A DNA stretch of 61,178 bases from Dyella subtropica. Lineage in GTDB: Bacteria > Pseudomonadota > Gammaproteobacteria > Xanthomonadales > Rhodanobacteraceae. Shown here piece after piece: positions 42,051-51,248 of this stretch. Within the stretch, counting starts at the first letter, position 1; each line of letters begins with the position of its first letter. Where the stretch lies: positions 1-61,178 of the forward strand of contig NZ_JAPDPD010000027.1 of NCBI RefSeq assembly GCF_026283965.1, given 5' to 3'. The position numbers were made by a program, and so were the translations under genes. The notes under the pieces were generated by a model that saw nothing but the letters and a program-made list of their open reading frames with translations, was not told the DNA's origin and made no database searches.

Positions 42051-42818
42051 ATGTTCTGGCGTGTGATCACAGTGATAGCGGCGCTAGTGCTGCTGCTCTA
42101 CGGCGCATTCTGCGCCCATCTTTATTTCAGCCAGCGGCAACTCCTCTATCGGCCTGAAGCGACTTGGTTGGTACGGCAAGCGCCAGATTTCGTGCTGGTG
42201 AATGAAGACGTGAAGCTGCGTGGCTGGGTGGTGAACCCTGGCCAGTCGAAAGCCTTGCTGTATTTCGGTGGCAACGGCGAGCGTATCGAGGATGTTCGGG
42301 CTGAGTTTGCCCACTGGTTTCCACAGCGCACGATTTACCTGCTCGCCTACCGTGGCTATGCGGCCAGCGATGGTGAACCCGGCGAGCGAGCGCTGGTGTC
42401 GGATGCACTGGCACTCTTTGACTACGTGGCGCCTCGCCACGCAGCGGTCGCTGTGATTGGGCGTAGCTTGGGCAGTGGGGTGGCGGTCCAGCTGGCCGCG
42501 CGTCGCCCCGTGGAGCGCCTGGCGCTGGTCACGCCCTTCGACAGCATGGTGCGGGTGGCGCAATCGTTCTATGGCCTTGCACCGGTGGACTGGTTGTTGA
42601 AGGAACGCTTCGAGTCGTTGCGTTATGCGATCGATGTGCATTGCCCGGTGTTGCTGATACGCGCGGGGCGGGATCAGCTGGTTGCCGCCGAACGCACGGC
42701 CGCACTCGCGGCCAGCTTCCGCACACCACCCATGCAGCAGGTGGTACCGGAAGCCGATCACAACTCGATCCAGGAATACTCGGACTACAGGGTAGGTTTG
42801 AGTCGCTTTGTGAACTAG
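42051..42818 (+). CDS. membrane-anchored alpha/beta hydrolase (YfhR/Bem46-like)
   Basis: 255 residues. One N-terminal membrane helix (about 5-22) is followed by an alpha/beta hydrolase domain with YFGGNGERIEDV, LLAYRGYAASDGEP, the nucleophile elbow GRSLGSG (Ser about 139), a likely acid in RAGRDQLV, and His in PEADHNSI. It matches the Bem46/YfhR group, of unknown substrate. Its last 4 bases overlap the convergent LysR gene. Confidence 0.88.
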   Translation: MFWRVITVIAALVLLLYGAFCAHLYFSQRQLLYRPEATWLVRQAPDFVLVNEDVKLRGWVVNPGQSKALLYFGGNGERIEDVRAEFAHWFPQRTIYLLAYRGYAASDGEPGERALVSDALALFDYVAPRHAAVAVIGRSLGSGVAVQLAARRPVERLALVTPFDSMVRVAQSFYGLAPVDWLLKERFESLRYAIDVHCPVLLIRAGRDQLVAAERTAALAASFRTPPMQQVVPEADHNSIQEYSDYRVGLSRFVN

Positions 42819-43729
42819 CTATTCATACCCGCTTCGGAGGGCGGCACGATCTCCTGTAGCCACGCGCGCAACGCGCCGATAGCGGGATCGTTTGCCACCG
42901 CAGGCGGATGGACGAGGTAGTAGTCGAAGCCGTCAAGTTCCGGCCCGAATGGCGCAACCAAGGTACCGCGCTCAAATTCGTCACGGACCAGGGCCGTGTT
43001 CAGTAGCGCAACGCCTTGGCCGGCGATGGCGGCATCGATGGCGTGAGTTTCGTCGCTGAAGGTGATGCCGCGCGCGGCCTGGGACGTGGTCGAGCCGGCC
43101 TTGCGTTGCCAGGCGGTCCAGTCGGGTGGATCGGGCAGCGTGGGCTGCCATTGGAAATGCAGCAGGGGATGTTGCACCAGTTCCTCCGGCGTCCGCAGAG
43201 CCAGCCGGGGGCTGCATAGCGGCGCGAAGCGGGTGTGCAGCAAATGCTCGCTGTGGAGATCGCGATACACACCCTTGCCGTAGCGGATCGCGGCGTCGAT
43301 CTGCTGCGTCGCAAAGTCGATGGGCTGTGTGGATGCATGCAGTCGGAGGTCCAGCTCCGGATGCCGGGTTTGGAAGTCCGCGATACGCGGAATGAGCAGG
43401 CGCGCGACGAAGGCGGGCGTGGCCGATACGGTCAACATGCGCCGCCGCTTCGGCTGAAGCAGCGGGGCGACGGCGGCCGTCATCGCGTCGAAGCTGTCAC
43501 GCAGCACCGGAAACAGGGCTTGACCTTCCGCCGTCAGCACGACTTTCCGCACCTGGCGCTCGAACAGCGTCACGCCCAACAGCGCTTCCAGCTGCCGAAT
43601 CTGATGGCTCACGGCAGTGGACGTGACCGAGAGCTCGGCGGCGGCGAGGCGGAAACTCTGGTGTCGCGCGGCGGCTTCGAAGGCGCGCAATGCGGATAGC
43701 GGCGGGAGGCGTCGTCGATAGTGATCCAT
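42815..43729 (-). CDS. LysR-family regulator (GcvA-like)
   Basis: 304 residues. The N-terminal HTH is LPPLSALRAFEAAARHQSFRLAAAELSVTSTAVSHQI in part, the GcvA-type signature. The effector domain follows, with DLRLHASTQPIDFATQQIDAAIRYG and GQGVALLNTALV. It is divergent from the azoreductase gene across 118 bases, the usual position of a LysR target, so it probably regulates azoR in response to an unknown effector. Confidence 0.92.
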   Translation of the reverse strand: MDHYRRRLPPLSALRAFEAAARHQSFRLAAAELSVTSTAVSHQIRQLEALLGVTLFERQVRKVVLTAEGQALFPVLRDSFDAMTAAVAPLLQPKRRRMLTVSATPAFVARLLIPRIADFQTRHPELDLRLHASTQPIDFATQQIDAAIRYGKGVYRDLHSEHLLHTRFAPLCSPRLALRTPEELVQHPLLHFQWQPTLPDPPDWTAWQRKAGSTTSQAARGITFSDETHAIDAAIAGQGVALLNTALVRDEFERGTLVAPFGPELDGFDYYLVHPPAVANDPAIGALRAWLQEIVPPSEAGMNS

Positions 43730-43847
43730 GGATGAGTTCAGTTCACGCGTCGGGTGAGAAATGATCGGTTTTCAGCAGGTCTGACCGTCCATAGCATGCG
43801 CGCTTCCATCTCGCCTGTGAGTGGAATGCATGCATGAGGAGCTTGCC

Positions 43848-44543
43848 ATGACGACCCTGTTGCAACTCGACGCCAGCGCACGCGGCGGCCGTTCGGACCT
43901 GCACGACCACGGATCGCATACGCGTCGCCTGACGGCGCGTTTCGTATCGCGTTGGCGGGCTGCGACAACGGATGCCGTGGTGTATCGCGACGTGGGGCAG
44001 AGTCCGCCTGCGCCGGTGGACGGGGCATGGGTGCATGCGGCCTTTACGCCGGAAGCGGCGCGCGAACCCTGGATGCATCAGCGATTGGCACAGAGCGATG
44101 CACTGATCGACGAGCTGCTCCGCGCCGACGTGATCGTGGCTGGCGTGCCGATGTACAACTTCAACGTGCCCAGTGGATTCAAGGCGTATATCGACAACAT
44201 CGTGCGCGTTGGCCGGACCTTCGGCTTCGACCGTGCCCGGGAAGGCGAGCCCTACTGGCCGCTGTTGGCCGGGCAGGGGCGCACGATGGTATTGCTGAGC
44301 TCGCGCGGAGATTACGGCTACGACCACGGCGAGCGCCTTTCGGCGCGCAATCATGTGGAGCCATCCGTGCGTACCGCATTTGGCTATATCGGCGTGGACG
44401 ATGTGCGCACGGTGGCCGTGGAATACGACGAATTCGGCGGCGAGCGGCTCGCCGAATCCTTGAGTCATGCTGAGGCAGCAGTCGATCGCTTGGTCGATCG
44501 ACTGCTGGCTGAGCGATCTGCCGTGCGAACGGCTACGGCTTAA
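43848..44543 (+). CDS. azoR: FMN-dependent NADH-azoreductase
   Basis: 231 residues of the flavodoxin-like fold: LLQLDASARGGRSDLHDHGSHTRR at the phosphate loop, VAGVPMYNFNVPSGFKAYIDNIVR, and LLSSRGDYGY. AzoR reduces azo dyes and quinones with NADH. GAGGAG lies 7 bases upstream of ATG 43848. The 3' end overlaps the convergent phosphofructokinase gene by 11 bases. Confidence 0.93.
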   Translation: MTTLLQLDASARGGRSDLHDHGSHTRRLTARFVSRWRAATTDAVVYRDVGQSPPAPVDGAWVHAAFTPEAAREPWMHQRLAQSDALIDELLRADVIVAGVPMYNFNVPSGFKAYIDNIVRVGRTFGFDRAREGEPYWPLLAGQGRTMVLLSSRGDYGYDHGERLSARNHVEPSVRTAFGYIGVDDVRTVAVEYDEFGGERLAESLSHAEAAVDRLVDRLLAERSAVRTATA

Positions 44544-45804
44544 ACTCGGGCAACTTGCGCTCCACCGCCGCGTTCTTCAGCTGCACGTATTTCGGTAGCC
44601 CATCCTTGCCGTAAGGCAAGGGCGCCTCGCCCTGGATCAAGGGCGCGAGGTAGCGGCGTGCGGCGGCGGTGATGCCGAAGCCGTCGCGGGTGAGAAAGCC
44701 GGTGGGCATTTTCTTTTCGCGATTGGCGATCTTCGACAAGGGTGCGGCCTCGATCTTCCAGCGATAAGGCGCATCGGAGCTGCGCACGATCACCGGCATC
44801 ACCGCATTCATGCCGGCCAACGCGTACTCGACGGCGGCCTTGCCGACGGCATAAGCCTGCTCCGCATCGGTCTTCGAGGTGAGGTGGCGGGCGGAGCGCT
44901 GCAGATAATCAGGCAGCGCCCAGTGGTATTTGTAGCCGAGCTTTTCCTTCACCAGCGAGGCGAGCACCGGAGCCACGCCACCAAGCTGGCTGTGGCCGAA
45001 GGCGTCGCGCGTGCCGGCCTCGGCCAGGAATTGACCTTCCGCATTGCGAATGCCTTCGGAGGCGACCACGGTGCACCAGCCCACGCGCTCCACCGTGGCC
45101 TTGACCTTGGCCAGGAAGGCCGCTTCGTCGAACACGCGCTCGGGGAACAGGATGATGTGCGGCGGGGCGTCCACCCCTTCACCGGCGAGCCCGGAGGCCG
45201 CGGCGATCCAGCCGGCGTGACGGCCCATCACTTCGAGGATGAAGACCTTGGTCGAGGTATCGGCCATGGAGGCGACATCGAGGCTCGCTTCCAGCGTGGA
45301 GATGGCGGTGTATTTGGCGACTGAGCCAAAGCCCGGGCAGCAGTCGGTGACGGCGAGATCGTTGTCCACCGTCTTCGGTACGCCGATGCAGCGGATGTCG
45401 TAGCCCATCGCCTTGCCCAGCTGCGAGATTTTCAGCGCGGTGTCGGCCGAGTCGTTGCCGCCGTTGTAGAGAAACCAGCGGATGTCGTGGGCGCGCAGGA
45501 CTTCGATCAGGCGCTCGTACTCGGCGCGGTTCGCCTCAAGCGACTTGAGCTTGTAGCGACAGGAGCCGAACGCGCCACCCGGCGTGTGTCGCAGCGCGGC
45601 GATGGCGGAGGCGGATTCCTTCGAGGTGTCGATCAGGTCCTCGCGCAGCGCGCCGAGGATGCCGTTGCGTGCCGCGTACACCTTCACGCCCTTGGCACGG
45701 GCGGCTTCGATCACGCCGGCGGCGGTGGCGTTGATCACGGCGGTGACGCCCCCGGACTGGGCGTACAGCAGACGGCCGGTGGATGATCGGGAGGTCGACT
45801 TCAT
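44533..45804 (-). CDS. pfp: pyrophosphate-dependent 6-phosphofructokinase
   Basis: 423 residues. GGNDSADTALKIS (Asp118 at the position that is Gly in ATP enzymes) and PKTVDND (Lys144) are the residues that favour PPi over ATP. SVAKYTAISTLEAS and MGRHAGWIAAASG follow. It interconverts fructose-6-phosphate and the bisphosphate reversibly. Start 45804 has CGGAG about 8 bases upstream. With hppA and ppa nearby it suggests PPi-linked central metabolism. Confidence 0.94.
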   Translation of the reverse strand: MKSTSRSSTGRLLYAQSGGVTAVINATAAGVIEAARAKGVKVYAARNGILGALREDLIDTSKESASAIAALRHTPGGAFGSCRYKLKSLEANRAEYERLIEVLRAHDIRWFLYNGGNDSADTALKISQLGKAMGYDIRCIGVPKTVDNDLAVTDCCPGFGSVAKYTAISTLEASLDVASMADTSTKVFILEVMGRHAGWIAAASGLAGEGVDAPPHIILFPERVFDEAAFLAKVKATVERVGWCTVVASEGIRNAEGQFLAEAGTRDAFGHSQLGGVAPVLASLVKEKLGYKYHWALPDYLQRSARHLTSKTDAEQAYAVGKAAVEYALAGMNAVMPVIVRSSDAPYRWKIEAAPLSKIANREKKMPTGFLTRDGFGITAAARRYLAPLIQGEAPLPYGKDGLPKYVQLKNAAVERKLPEFKP

Positions 45805-46002
45805 GGGCGGGCTCCGGGGGTGGGGATTAATGCGGTGCGACATTTTGTGACGCATTAAGATGCCTTGCGCAACAGGCACTTGGCGTGACGAGGTGCCAAC
45901 TCTCGTTTGACGGCACCCCCCGCAGCCGCTAATTTGGCCGCTACTTTCTTCTTTCCGTCACCCGCCGCAGTGTGCAGCGGTACGCGGATCTCGTGGAGCA
46001 TT

Positions 46003-46587
46003 ATGCGACTCGTCCTACTTGGCCCGCCCGGTTCGGGCAAAGGTACCCAGGCTGCTCGGCTGAAGGTTGAACTCGGCGTGCCGCACATTTCCACCGGCGA
46101 CATGCTGCGCGCGGCGGTGAAGGCGGGCACACCGACCGGCCTCAAAGCCAAGGCGGTGATGGATGCCGGCAACCTGGTTTCCGACGACATTCTGTTGGCC
46201 ATGCTCGAAGAGCGCCTGTCCCAGGACGACGTAAGGAACGGCTTCATCCTCGACGGCTACCCGCGCAACCTGGCCCAGGCTGATGCGCTGGATCATCTGC
46301 TGGCCAAGATCGGCCAGCCGCTGGATGCGGTGGTGAAGCTGGACGTGCCGAACGAAGTGATCATCGCCCGTTGCGAAATCCGCTTCGCGGCCGAGCATCG
46401 CAAGGACGACGACCCGGTCGTGGTGCGCGATCGCTTGAAGGTCTACGCCGAGCAGACGGCGCCGGTCGCCGATTTCTTCGCGCGCCGCGGCAAGCTGCAA
46501 GAGGTGGACGGCGTCGGCGAGCTCGATGACGTCACCGCCCGCGTCAAGCAGGTACTCAAGCAGGAATCGGCCGCGGCGAACGGCTGA
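46003..46587 (+). CDS. adk: adenylate kinase, short-LID form
   Basis: 194 residues. P-loop GPPGSGKGTQAA, ISTGDMLRAAVKAGT, GFILDGYPRNLAQA and RDRLKVYAEQTAPVADFF are all present. The LID is short (EIRFAAEHRKDDDPVVV) and lacks the zinc cysteines; the length is that of the short bacterial form. It balances AMP, ADP and ATP. GGAG lies 4 bases before the ATG. The 198-base gap to pfp holds no recognised element. Confidence 0.96.
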   Translation: MRLVLLGPPGSGKGTQAARLKVELGVPHISTGDMLRAAVKAGTPTGLKAKAVMDAGNLVSDDILLAMLEERLSQDDVRNGFILDGYPRNLAQADALDHLLAKIGQPLDAVVKLDVPNEVIIARCEIRFAAEHRKDDDPVVVRDRLKVYAEQTAPVADFFARRGKLQEVDGVGELDDVTARVKQVLKQESAAANG

Positions 46588-46593
46588 TCTCCC

Positions 46594-46619
46594 ACGGGCC
46601 GCCACTGAGCGGCCCGTTC
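46594..46619 (+). terminator. hairpin after adk
   Basis: ACGGGCCGC (46594-46602) pairs with GCGGCCCGT (46609-46617), followed by TCTT. The short T-run suggests partial termination before mpl. Confidence 0.55.
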
Positions 46620-46666
46620 TTCATGGGCGATGCGAATCGCCACGCCTACCGTTGAACAGGTTCTCC

Positions 46667-48040
46667 ATGCGTCTGCACATCCTCGGCATCTGCGGCACCT
46701 TCATGGGCGGCGTCGCCGCGCTGGCACGCGAACTCGGGCTGCCGGTGGAAGGCTCCGACGCCAACGTCTACCCGCCGATGAGCGACCAGCTCGAGGCGCT
46801 GGGCATCACGTTGATGCAGGGCTACCAGGCTGAGCACTTGCAGGCCTCGCCGGGGCGCGAGAAGCCCGATCTGATCGTGGTCGGCAACGCCATGGTGCGC
46901 GGCAATCCCGCGGTCGAATACATGCTGGACGAGCAGCTGCGCTATGTGTCCGGCCCGCAATGGCTGGGCGAGACGCTGCTGGCGAACCGCGAGGTGCTGG
47001 CCGTCGCCGGCACCCACGGCAAGACCACGACCAGCAGCCTGTTGGCGCATCTGCTGGAAAGTGCGGGCCTAGCGCCCGGGTTCCTGGTCGGCGGTGTGCC
47101 GGGCAACTTCGGCATCTCGGCGCGGTTGGGCCAGGGCAAGCACTTTGTGATCGAGGCGGACGAATACGACAGCGCGTTCTTCGACAAGCGCTCCAAGTTC
47201 GTGCACTACCGCCCGCGCATCGCCATCCTCAACAACCTCGAATACGACCACGCGGACATTTTTCCTGACGTGGCCGCGATCCAGCGCCAGTTCCATCATC
47301 TGGTGCGCACCGTACCGGGCAATGGTCGGCTGATCGTCAATGCGCACGACACCTATCTCACCGAAGTGTTGGCGATGGGGTGCTGGACGCCGGTGGAGAC
47401 CTTCGGCATCGGCAAGGGCGATTGGCAGGCGACGTTGATCGAGGCCGATGGTTCGGCCTTCGCCGTGCATCGTCGAGGCGAGCTGATCGGCGAAGTGCGC
47501 TGGTCGCTATTGGGCAATCACAGTGTGATGAACGCGCTGGCCGCACTCGCGTCCGCGGCGGCGGCCGGTGCCGATCCGAGCGCGCTGTTGCCGGCCTTCG
47601 GCAGCTTCGAAAGCGTCAAGCGGCGCATGGAGCTGGTGGGCGAGGTGGATAGCGTGCGCGTGTACGACGATTTCGCGCACCATCCCACGGCGATCGCCAC
47701 GACGCTGGCCGGTTTGCGCGCGAAAGTCGGCAAGGCGCGCATTTTGGTGGCGCTGGAGCCGCGCTCCAATTCGATGCGTCTCGGCGCGCACGCGAATGGG
47801 CTGGCACCTTCGCTGGCGGACGCGGACGCGGTGGTATTCCTGCATCGCCCCGAATTGCCCTGGGATGCGAAGCGCGTGACCGATGCCTTGCAAGGGCGAG
47901 GTGCCGCGGTGCCGACGGTCGATGCCTTGATCGGCTCGCTACGCGAACAGGCGCAAGCCGGCGACCATGTCGTGTTCATGTCGAACGGCGGTTTCGAAGG
48001 GGCGCCGCGGCGCTTTGTCGAGGCGTTGCGCGGCGCTTGA
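46667..48040 (+). CDS. mpl: UDP-MurNAc:L-alanyl-gamma-D-glutamyl-meso-DAP ligase
   Basis: 457 residues. It begins RLHILGICGTFMGGVAALARELG, typical of Mpl, with the Mur-ligase ATP loop AGTHGKTTTSSLL (about 114-126), EADEYDSAFFDKRSKF, NNLEYDHADIF and RVYDDFAHHPTAI. Mpl recycles murein tripeptide by joining it to UDP-MurNAc. It follows adk after 79 bases and converges on the ABC membrane gene. Confidence 0.96.
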   Translation: MRLHILGICGTFMGGVAALARELGLPVEGSDANVYPPMSDQLEALGITLMQGYQAEHLQASPGREKPDLIVVGNAMVRGNPAVEYMLDEQLRYVSGPQWLGETLLANREVLAVAGTHGKTTTSSLLAHLLESAGLAPGFLVGGVPGNFGISARLGQGKHFVIEADEYDSAFFDKRSKFVHYRPRIAILNNLEYDHADIFPDVAAIQRQFHHLVRTVPGNGRLIVNAHDTYLTEVLAMGCWTPVETFGIGKGDWQATLIEADGSAFAVHRRGELIGEVRWSLLGNHSVMNALAALASAAAAGADPSALLPAFGSFESVKRRMELVGEVDSVRVYDDFAHHPTAIATTLAGLRAKVGKARILVALEPRSNSMRLGAHANGLAPSLADADAVVFLHRPELPWDAKRVTDALQGRGAAVPTVDALIGSLREQAQAGDHVVFMSNGGFEGAPRRFVEALRGA

Positions 48041-48043
48041 TCG

Positions 48044-49459
48044 CTACGCCAACGGGGCGTCGAAGCAAGGCGCTCGTCGCTGGTACTCACGCTGCGCGGC
48101 ATACCAGACCCCGCCACCAAAGCTGATGGTCACTACGGCGAGCGTCATGCCGCCCGCTGCGTAGCCGATCGCGCCGATCAGCCAGTAGCCACCCCAGTAC
48201 ACGGCCATCGAGCCGAATGTCAGTACCAGGTTGACCGCGGCACGGCCGAAGCTGCCTTGGGGCCCGATCAGGTGCACCGCCAGCGCCACCAGGCTGGCGG
48301 AGGTGGCGACGATGGCCGCGGTCAGCAGCATCCGCCCCGGTTCCGCCGCGTGCGCGAGTACGCTGCCGAGCAGGGTATAGGCCAGCGCGGTGAGTACGCT
48401 CACTGGCACCAGGATCAGCAATGCATCGACCATGACCTTCTGGTACTGCGCGCGCGTATCGGGTGCCAGCGTCAGGTAAAGATCGGCCAGATTGGGTCGC
48501 ATGCGCAGCATGCCTCGCCCGAGTTGTGGAAAGCGGGTCATGGTGAGCAGGATGGCGTAGGCACCGACCACGGCTGCGTTGAAATGCTGGCGGTGCATGA
48601 CCGCGAAGAAATAGATCGCGACCATGCCAGCGACCAACAGCAGTCGCAACGCGATGGCTTGCGGGTTGTCGTGTGGCAGCAACAGGCGGCGCACCAGGGT
48701 GAGTTTTTGCGCGGCCGTTGGGTGTCGCCGGTAGCGTTGCAGGGCAAGTTCCATCGCACGTTGTGCGAAGTAGTCGAACAGGCCGGCAACGCGCTTGCCG
48801 AGCGCGCCGCGCGGCTGCGGGGTGCCGTCGATGTTGGTGGTGTTGGTGCGGCCGAGACTCGTACTTTCCAGTGGCGATGGCTCTACCTCGAGGTCGTCGA
48901 TGCGCAGCAGCGGCAGCAGGGTTACGCGCAGCAACAGTGTCGCGGCAAGCACCAGCAGTGGCGCAGTCCACGGCGAGTTCAGCGCGACCTCCACCACCTG
49001 TGCCACGACTTGCGGCATCCAGCCGGCCGCGATGAAAACCACCCAGATCAGCAGGCCAACGCGACGGCCGCAGCCAGTGGCGAGCCCTAGTGCGGCGACC
49101 AGCAGCAAGGCCGCGGCGATCAGACATACGTGCGATGGAACGAACAGGGCAGCCAGCAAGGAAGGCAGGATCACCCACTGCAGCACGTCTATCGCTGCCG
49201 TCCAGGCCAGCCACCGACGAAAATCCGGAAGCAGGAAACTCTCCGGCCGGCACAGGCTGCGCAACACTTGCCCCTGGCCGATGTGCCAGAACCAGGATGC
49301 GAAAGCGCACAACCCCGCGCCGAGATAGACCGGGCGCTCTTCCTCACGGAAGTTCATCGCGATAATGACCAGGCCGCCCAGCCACATAAGGATGGCTAGC
49401 ACCACCAGCACCGGCATGCGCTTCCACAGCTGCAGCCACAATTGCCAGACGGCTTTCAT
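48044..49459 (-). CDS. ABC-type exporter membrane subunit (putative)
   Basis: 471 residues with about eleven or twelve hydrophobic segments and a polar loop (about 240-300, with NIDGTPQPRGALGKRV). It starts KAVWQLWLQLWKRMPV. No family name is certain. Its start codon overlaps the stop of the ABC ATPase gene by 4 bases (49456-49459), so the two are translationally coupled and almost certainly partners. The substrate is unknown. Confidence 0.78.
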   Translation of the reverse strand: MKAVWQLWLQLWKRMPVLVVLAILMWLGGLVIIAMNFREEERPVYLGAGLCAFASWFWHIGQGQVLRSLCRPESFLLPDFRRWLAWTAAIDVLQWVILPSLLAALFVPSHVCLIAAALLLVAALGLATGCGRRVGLLIWVVFIAAGWMPQVVAQVVEVALNSPWTAPLLVLAATLLLRVTLLPLLRIDDLEVEPSPLESTSLGRTNTTNIDGTPQPRGALGKRVAGLFDYFAQRAMELALQRYRRHPTAAQKLTLVRRLLLPHDNPQAIALRLLLVAGMVAIYFFAVMHRQHFNAAVVGAYAILLTMTRFPQLGRGMLRMRPNLADLYLTLAPDTRAQYQKVMVDALLILVPVSVLTALAYTLLGSVLAHAAEPGRMLLTAAIVATSASLVALAVHLIGPQGSFGRAAVNLVLTFGSMAVYWGGYWLIGAIGYAAGGMTLAVVTISFGGGVWYAAQREYQRRAPCFDAPLA

Positions 49460-50391
49460 GCCAGTTCCACGAACAGGTCTTCCAGCGATGGCGTTTCGAT
49501 GCGCAGGCTGGCGCCTAGCTCGCTGGCGAGCGTATGCAGCGCACCCAAATCCGCGTCCTCGAGCAACATGTGCATCTCGGTGTCGCTTGCGCTGGCTTTG
49601 AGCAGGCCGGCCACTTCTGGCGTGTGGGGCCAACCGCCAGGGCGGCTGAATACGGCGCGCACAAAGCTCTCACGCAGTTCGGCCAGCGGGCGCATGAATT
49701 GGATGCGCCCATCACGGAGCAGGGCGATATCGGCACCGGCGCGTTCCAGATCGGCGGTGATATGGGTCGAGAAAATCACGGTCTTGCCCGGCTGGCGCAT
49801 CAGGCTCAGCAGTTCGGTCATGAAAGCGCGGCGGGCCTGGGGGTCGAGGCTGGCGACGGGCTCGTCCAGCACCAACAGGTCCGGCTGTGGCGCGATGGCG
49901 CGCACGATCGCCAGTTTCTGCCGTTGGCCTTGCGATAGCTGGCCGATCTTCTGTTTCGGGTCGAGCTGCCAGCTTTCCAGCAGGCGCGCGGTCAGGGTGT
50001 GGTCCCAACGGGTATAGAACGCCGCGGTGAAATCCAGATAGGCGCGCACTTTCATCCACGGAAACAGATCGAAGGTCTGCGGCACGAAACCGATGCGATG
50101 CATGCGCTCGCCGCCGGGCTCGGTCATCGGCTCACCCAGCACCTCGACCCGTCCGCCATCGATCGGCGAGAGACCGAGCAGGCAGCGCAACAGGGTGGTC
50201 TTGCCGGCGCCATTGCGTCCGAGCAGGCCGATCACGCGCCCGGCGGGTACGTTCCAGTCGACCGACTGCAACACCACGCGCTTGCCAAAGGATTTGCGCA
50301 GCGCCTCCACCCGAAGCACCGGTCCGGTGGGTGCCGCCGGCAGGTGGACGGGCTCGACGAGCGTGATCGGCAGATCGGCAGACATGGACAT
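49456..50391 (-). CDS. ABC transporter ATP-binding protein
   Basis: 311 residues. Walker A GRNGAGKTT (about 58-66), the signature LSQGQRQK, Walker B LLVLDEP with the catalytic Glu, and switch His in FSTH. A C-terminal part (from about residue 230) carries an extra regulatory domain. AAGGAG (50401-50406) nine bases upstream sets start 50391. It drives the membrane partner encoded just downstream. The domain layout suits a drug, bacteriocin or membrane-lipid exporter; the direction is inferred. Confidence 0.92.
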   Translation of the reverse strand: MSMSADLPITLVEPVHLPAAPTGPVLRVEALRKSFGKRVVLQSVDWNVPAGRVIGLLGRNGAGKTTLLRCLLGLSPIDGGRVEVLGEPMTEPGGERMHRIGFVPQTFDLFPWMKVRAYLDFTAAFYTRWDHTLTARLLESWQLDPKQKIGQLSQGQRQKLAIVRAIAPQPDLLVLDEPVASLDPQARRAFMTELLSLMRQPGKTVIFSTHITADLERAGADIALLRDGRIQFMRPLAELRESFVRAVFSRPGGWPHTPEVAGLLKASASDTEMHMLLEDADLGALHTLASELGASLRIETPSLEDLFVELA

Positions 50392-50504
50392 CCCTGGTGA
50401 CTCCTTGCGGCGTCCTGACAATGTGCGGCGGCCGGGCCTTATCGTCCAGTGACGCGTGTCACCACCTGGGTGCCTGCCCGGGAAAGCTTGGCTACACTGC
50501 GCGC

Positions 50505-51107
50505 ATGGCTGATCAGCCCCTGCGTCCCGCACTGCCTCTGTTCCCGCTTTCCACCGTGCTCTATCCGCAGGGGCAATTGCGCCTGCGCATCTTCGAGCGG
50601 CGTTATCTGGACATGGTGCGCGAGTGCACGCGTGGCGACGGTTACTTCGGCGTGTGCCTGATCCTGCAAGGGCATGAAGTCGGGGAGCCCGCCGTGCCGG
50701 CCGCCATCGGAACACTGGCGCGGATTGCCGATTTCAACCATCGAGAAGACGGCCTGCTCGGCATCGTTGCGGAAGGCGGCGAGCGCTTTCGCGTCAGGCA
50801 GACCCGTGTACGTTCGGACGGCCTGGCTATTGGCGAGGTAGAGCTCTGGCCCGTGGAGGCCGCGCAGGCCGTGCCGGTCGAGTTTGCCTTGCTGCAGACC
50901 ATTCTTGAGCGGCTGATCGAGAACATGGCGCCACAATGGCGCCACGCGCCACGCAGTGCGTACGACGATGCCAGTTGGCTCGGCTTCCGCCTGGCGGAGC
51001 TGTTGCCGCTACAGCCCGACGAGCAGCAGCGCATGCTGGAACTGACCGATCCGCTGCGCCGCCTGGCTGAATTGCGCGACATCCTGCCCCGGTTCCAGAA
51101 AGCGTGA
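50505..51107 (+). CDS. LON substrate-binding-domain protein
   Basis: 200 residues. It has LPLFPLSTVLYPQGQLRLRIFERRYLDMV, then GYFGVCLI, IADFNHREDGLLGIVAEGGERFRV and a helical C-terminal half with ELLPL and ELRDIL: the free-standing Lon N-terminal domain, without ATPase or protease. Function is unknown. A TACACT (50493-50498) lies only 6 bases before the ATG, so the transcript could be nearly leaderless. A REP begins two bases after the stop. Confidence 0.87.
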   Translation: MADQPLRPALPLFPLSTVLYPQGQLRLRIFERRYLDMVRECTRGDGYFGVCLILQGHEVGEPAVPAAIGTLARIADFNHREDGLLGIVAEGGERFRVRQTRVRSDGLAIGEVELWPVEAAQAVPVEFALLQTILERLIENMAPQWRHAPRSAYDDASWLGFRLAELLPLQPDEQQRMLELTDPLRRLAELRDILPRFQKA

Positions 51108-51108
51108 T

Positions 51109-51218
51109 GTAGGAGCGCACCCTGTGCGCGAAACGGCCTTGCCCATTCCTCCAAGGTCTCGTGTCGTGCTTGAGCCGCGGCACTTCATCGACTTCTCGCG
51201 CACAGGGTGCGCTCCTAC
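51109..51218. repeat. GTAG-type REP element
   Basis: Begins GTAGGAGC (51109-51116), ends GCTCCTAC (51211-51218). The outer arms pair over about 23 bases (GTAGGAGCGCACCCTGTGCGCGA in the left arm, seen in part), with a 64-base less structured centre. It starts directly after the Lon-domain gene stop. Confidence 0.85.
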
Positions 51219-51248
51219 ACTGTGTGCTTTCGTCATAGGTGGAAAGCC

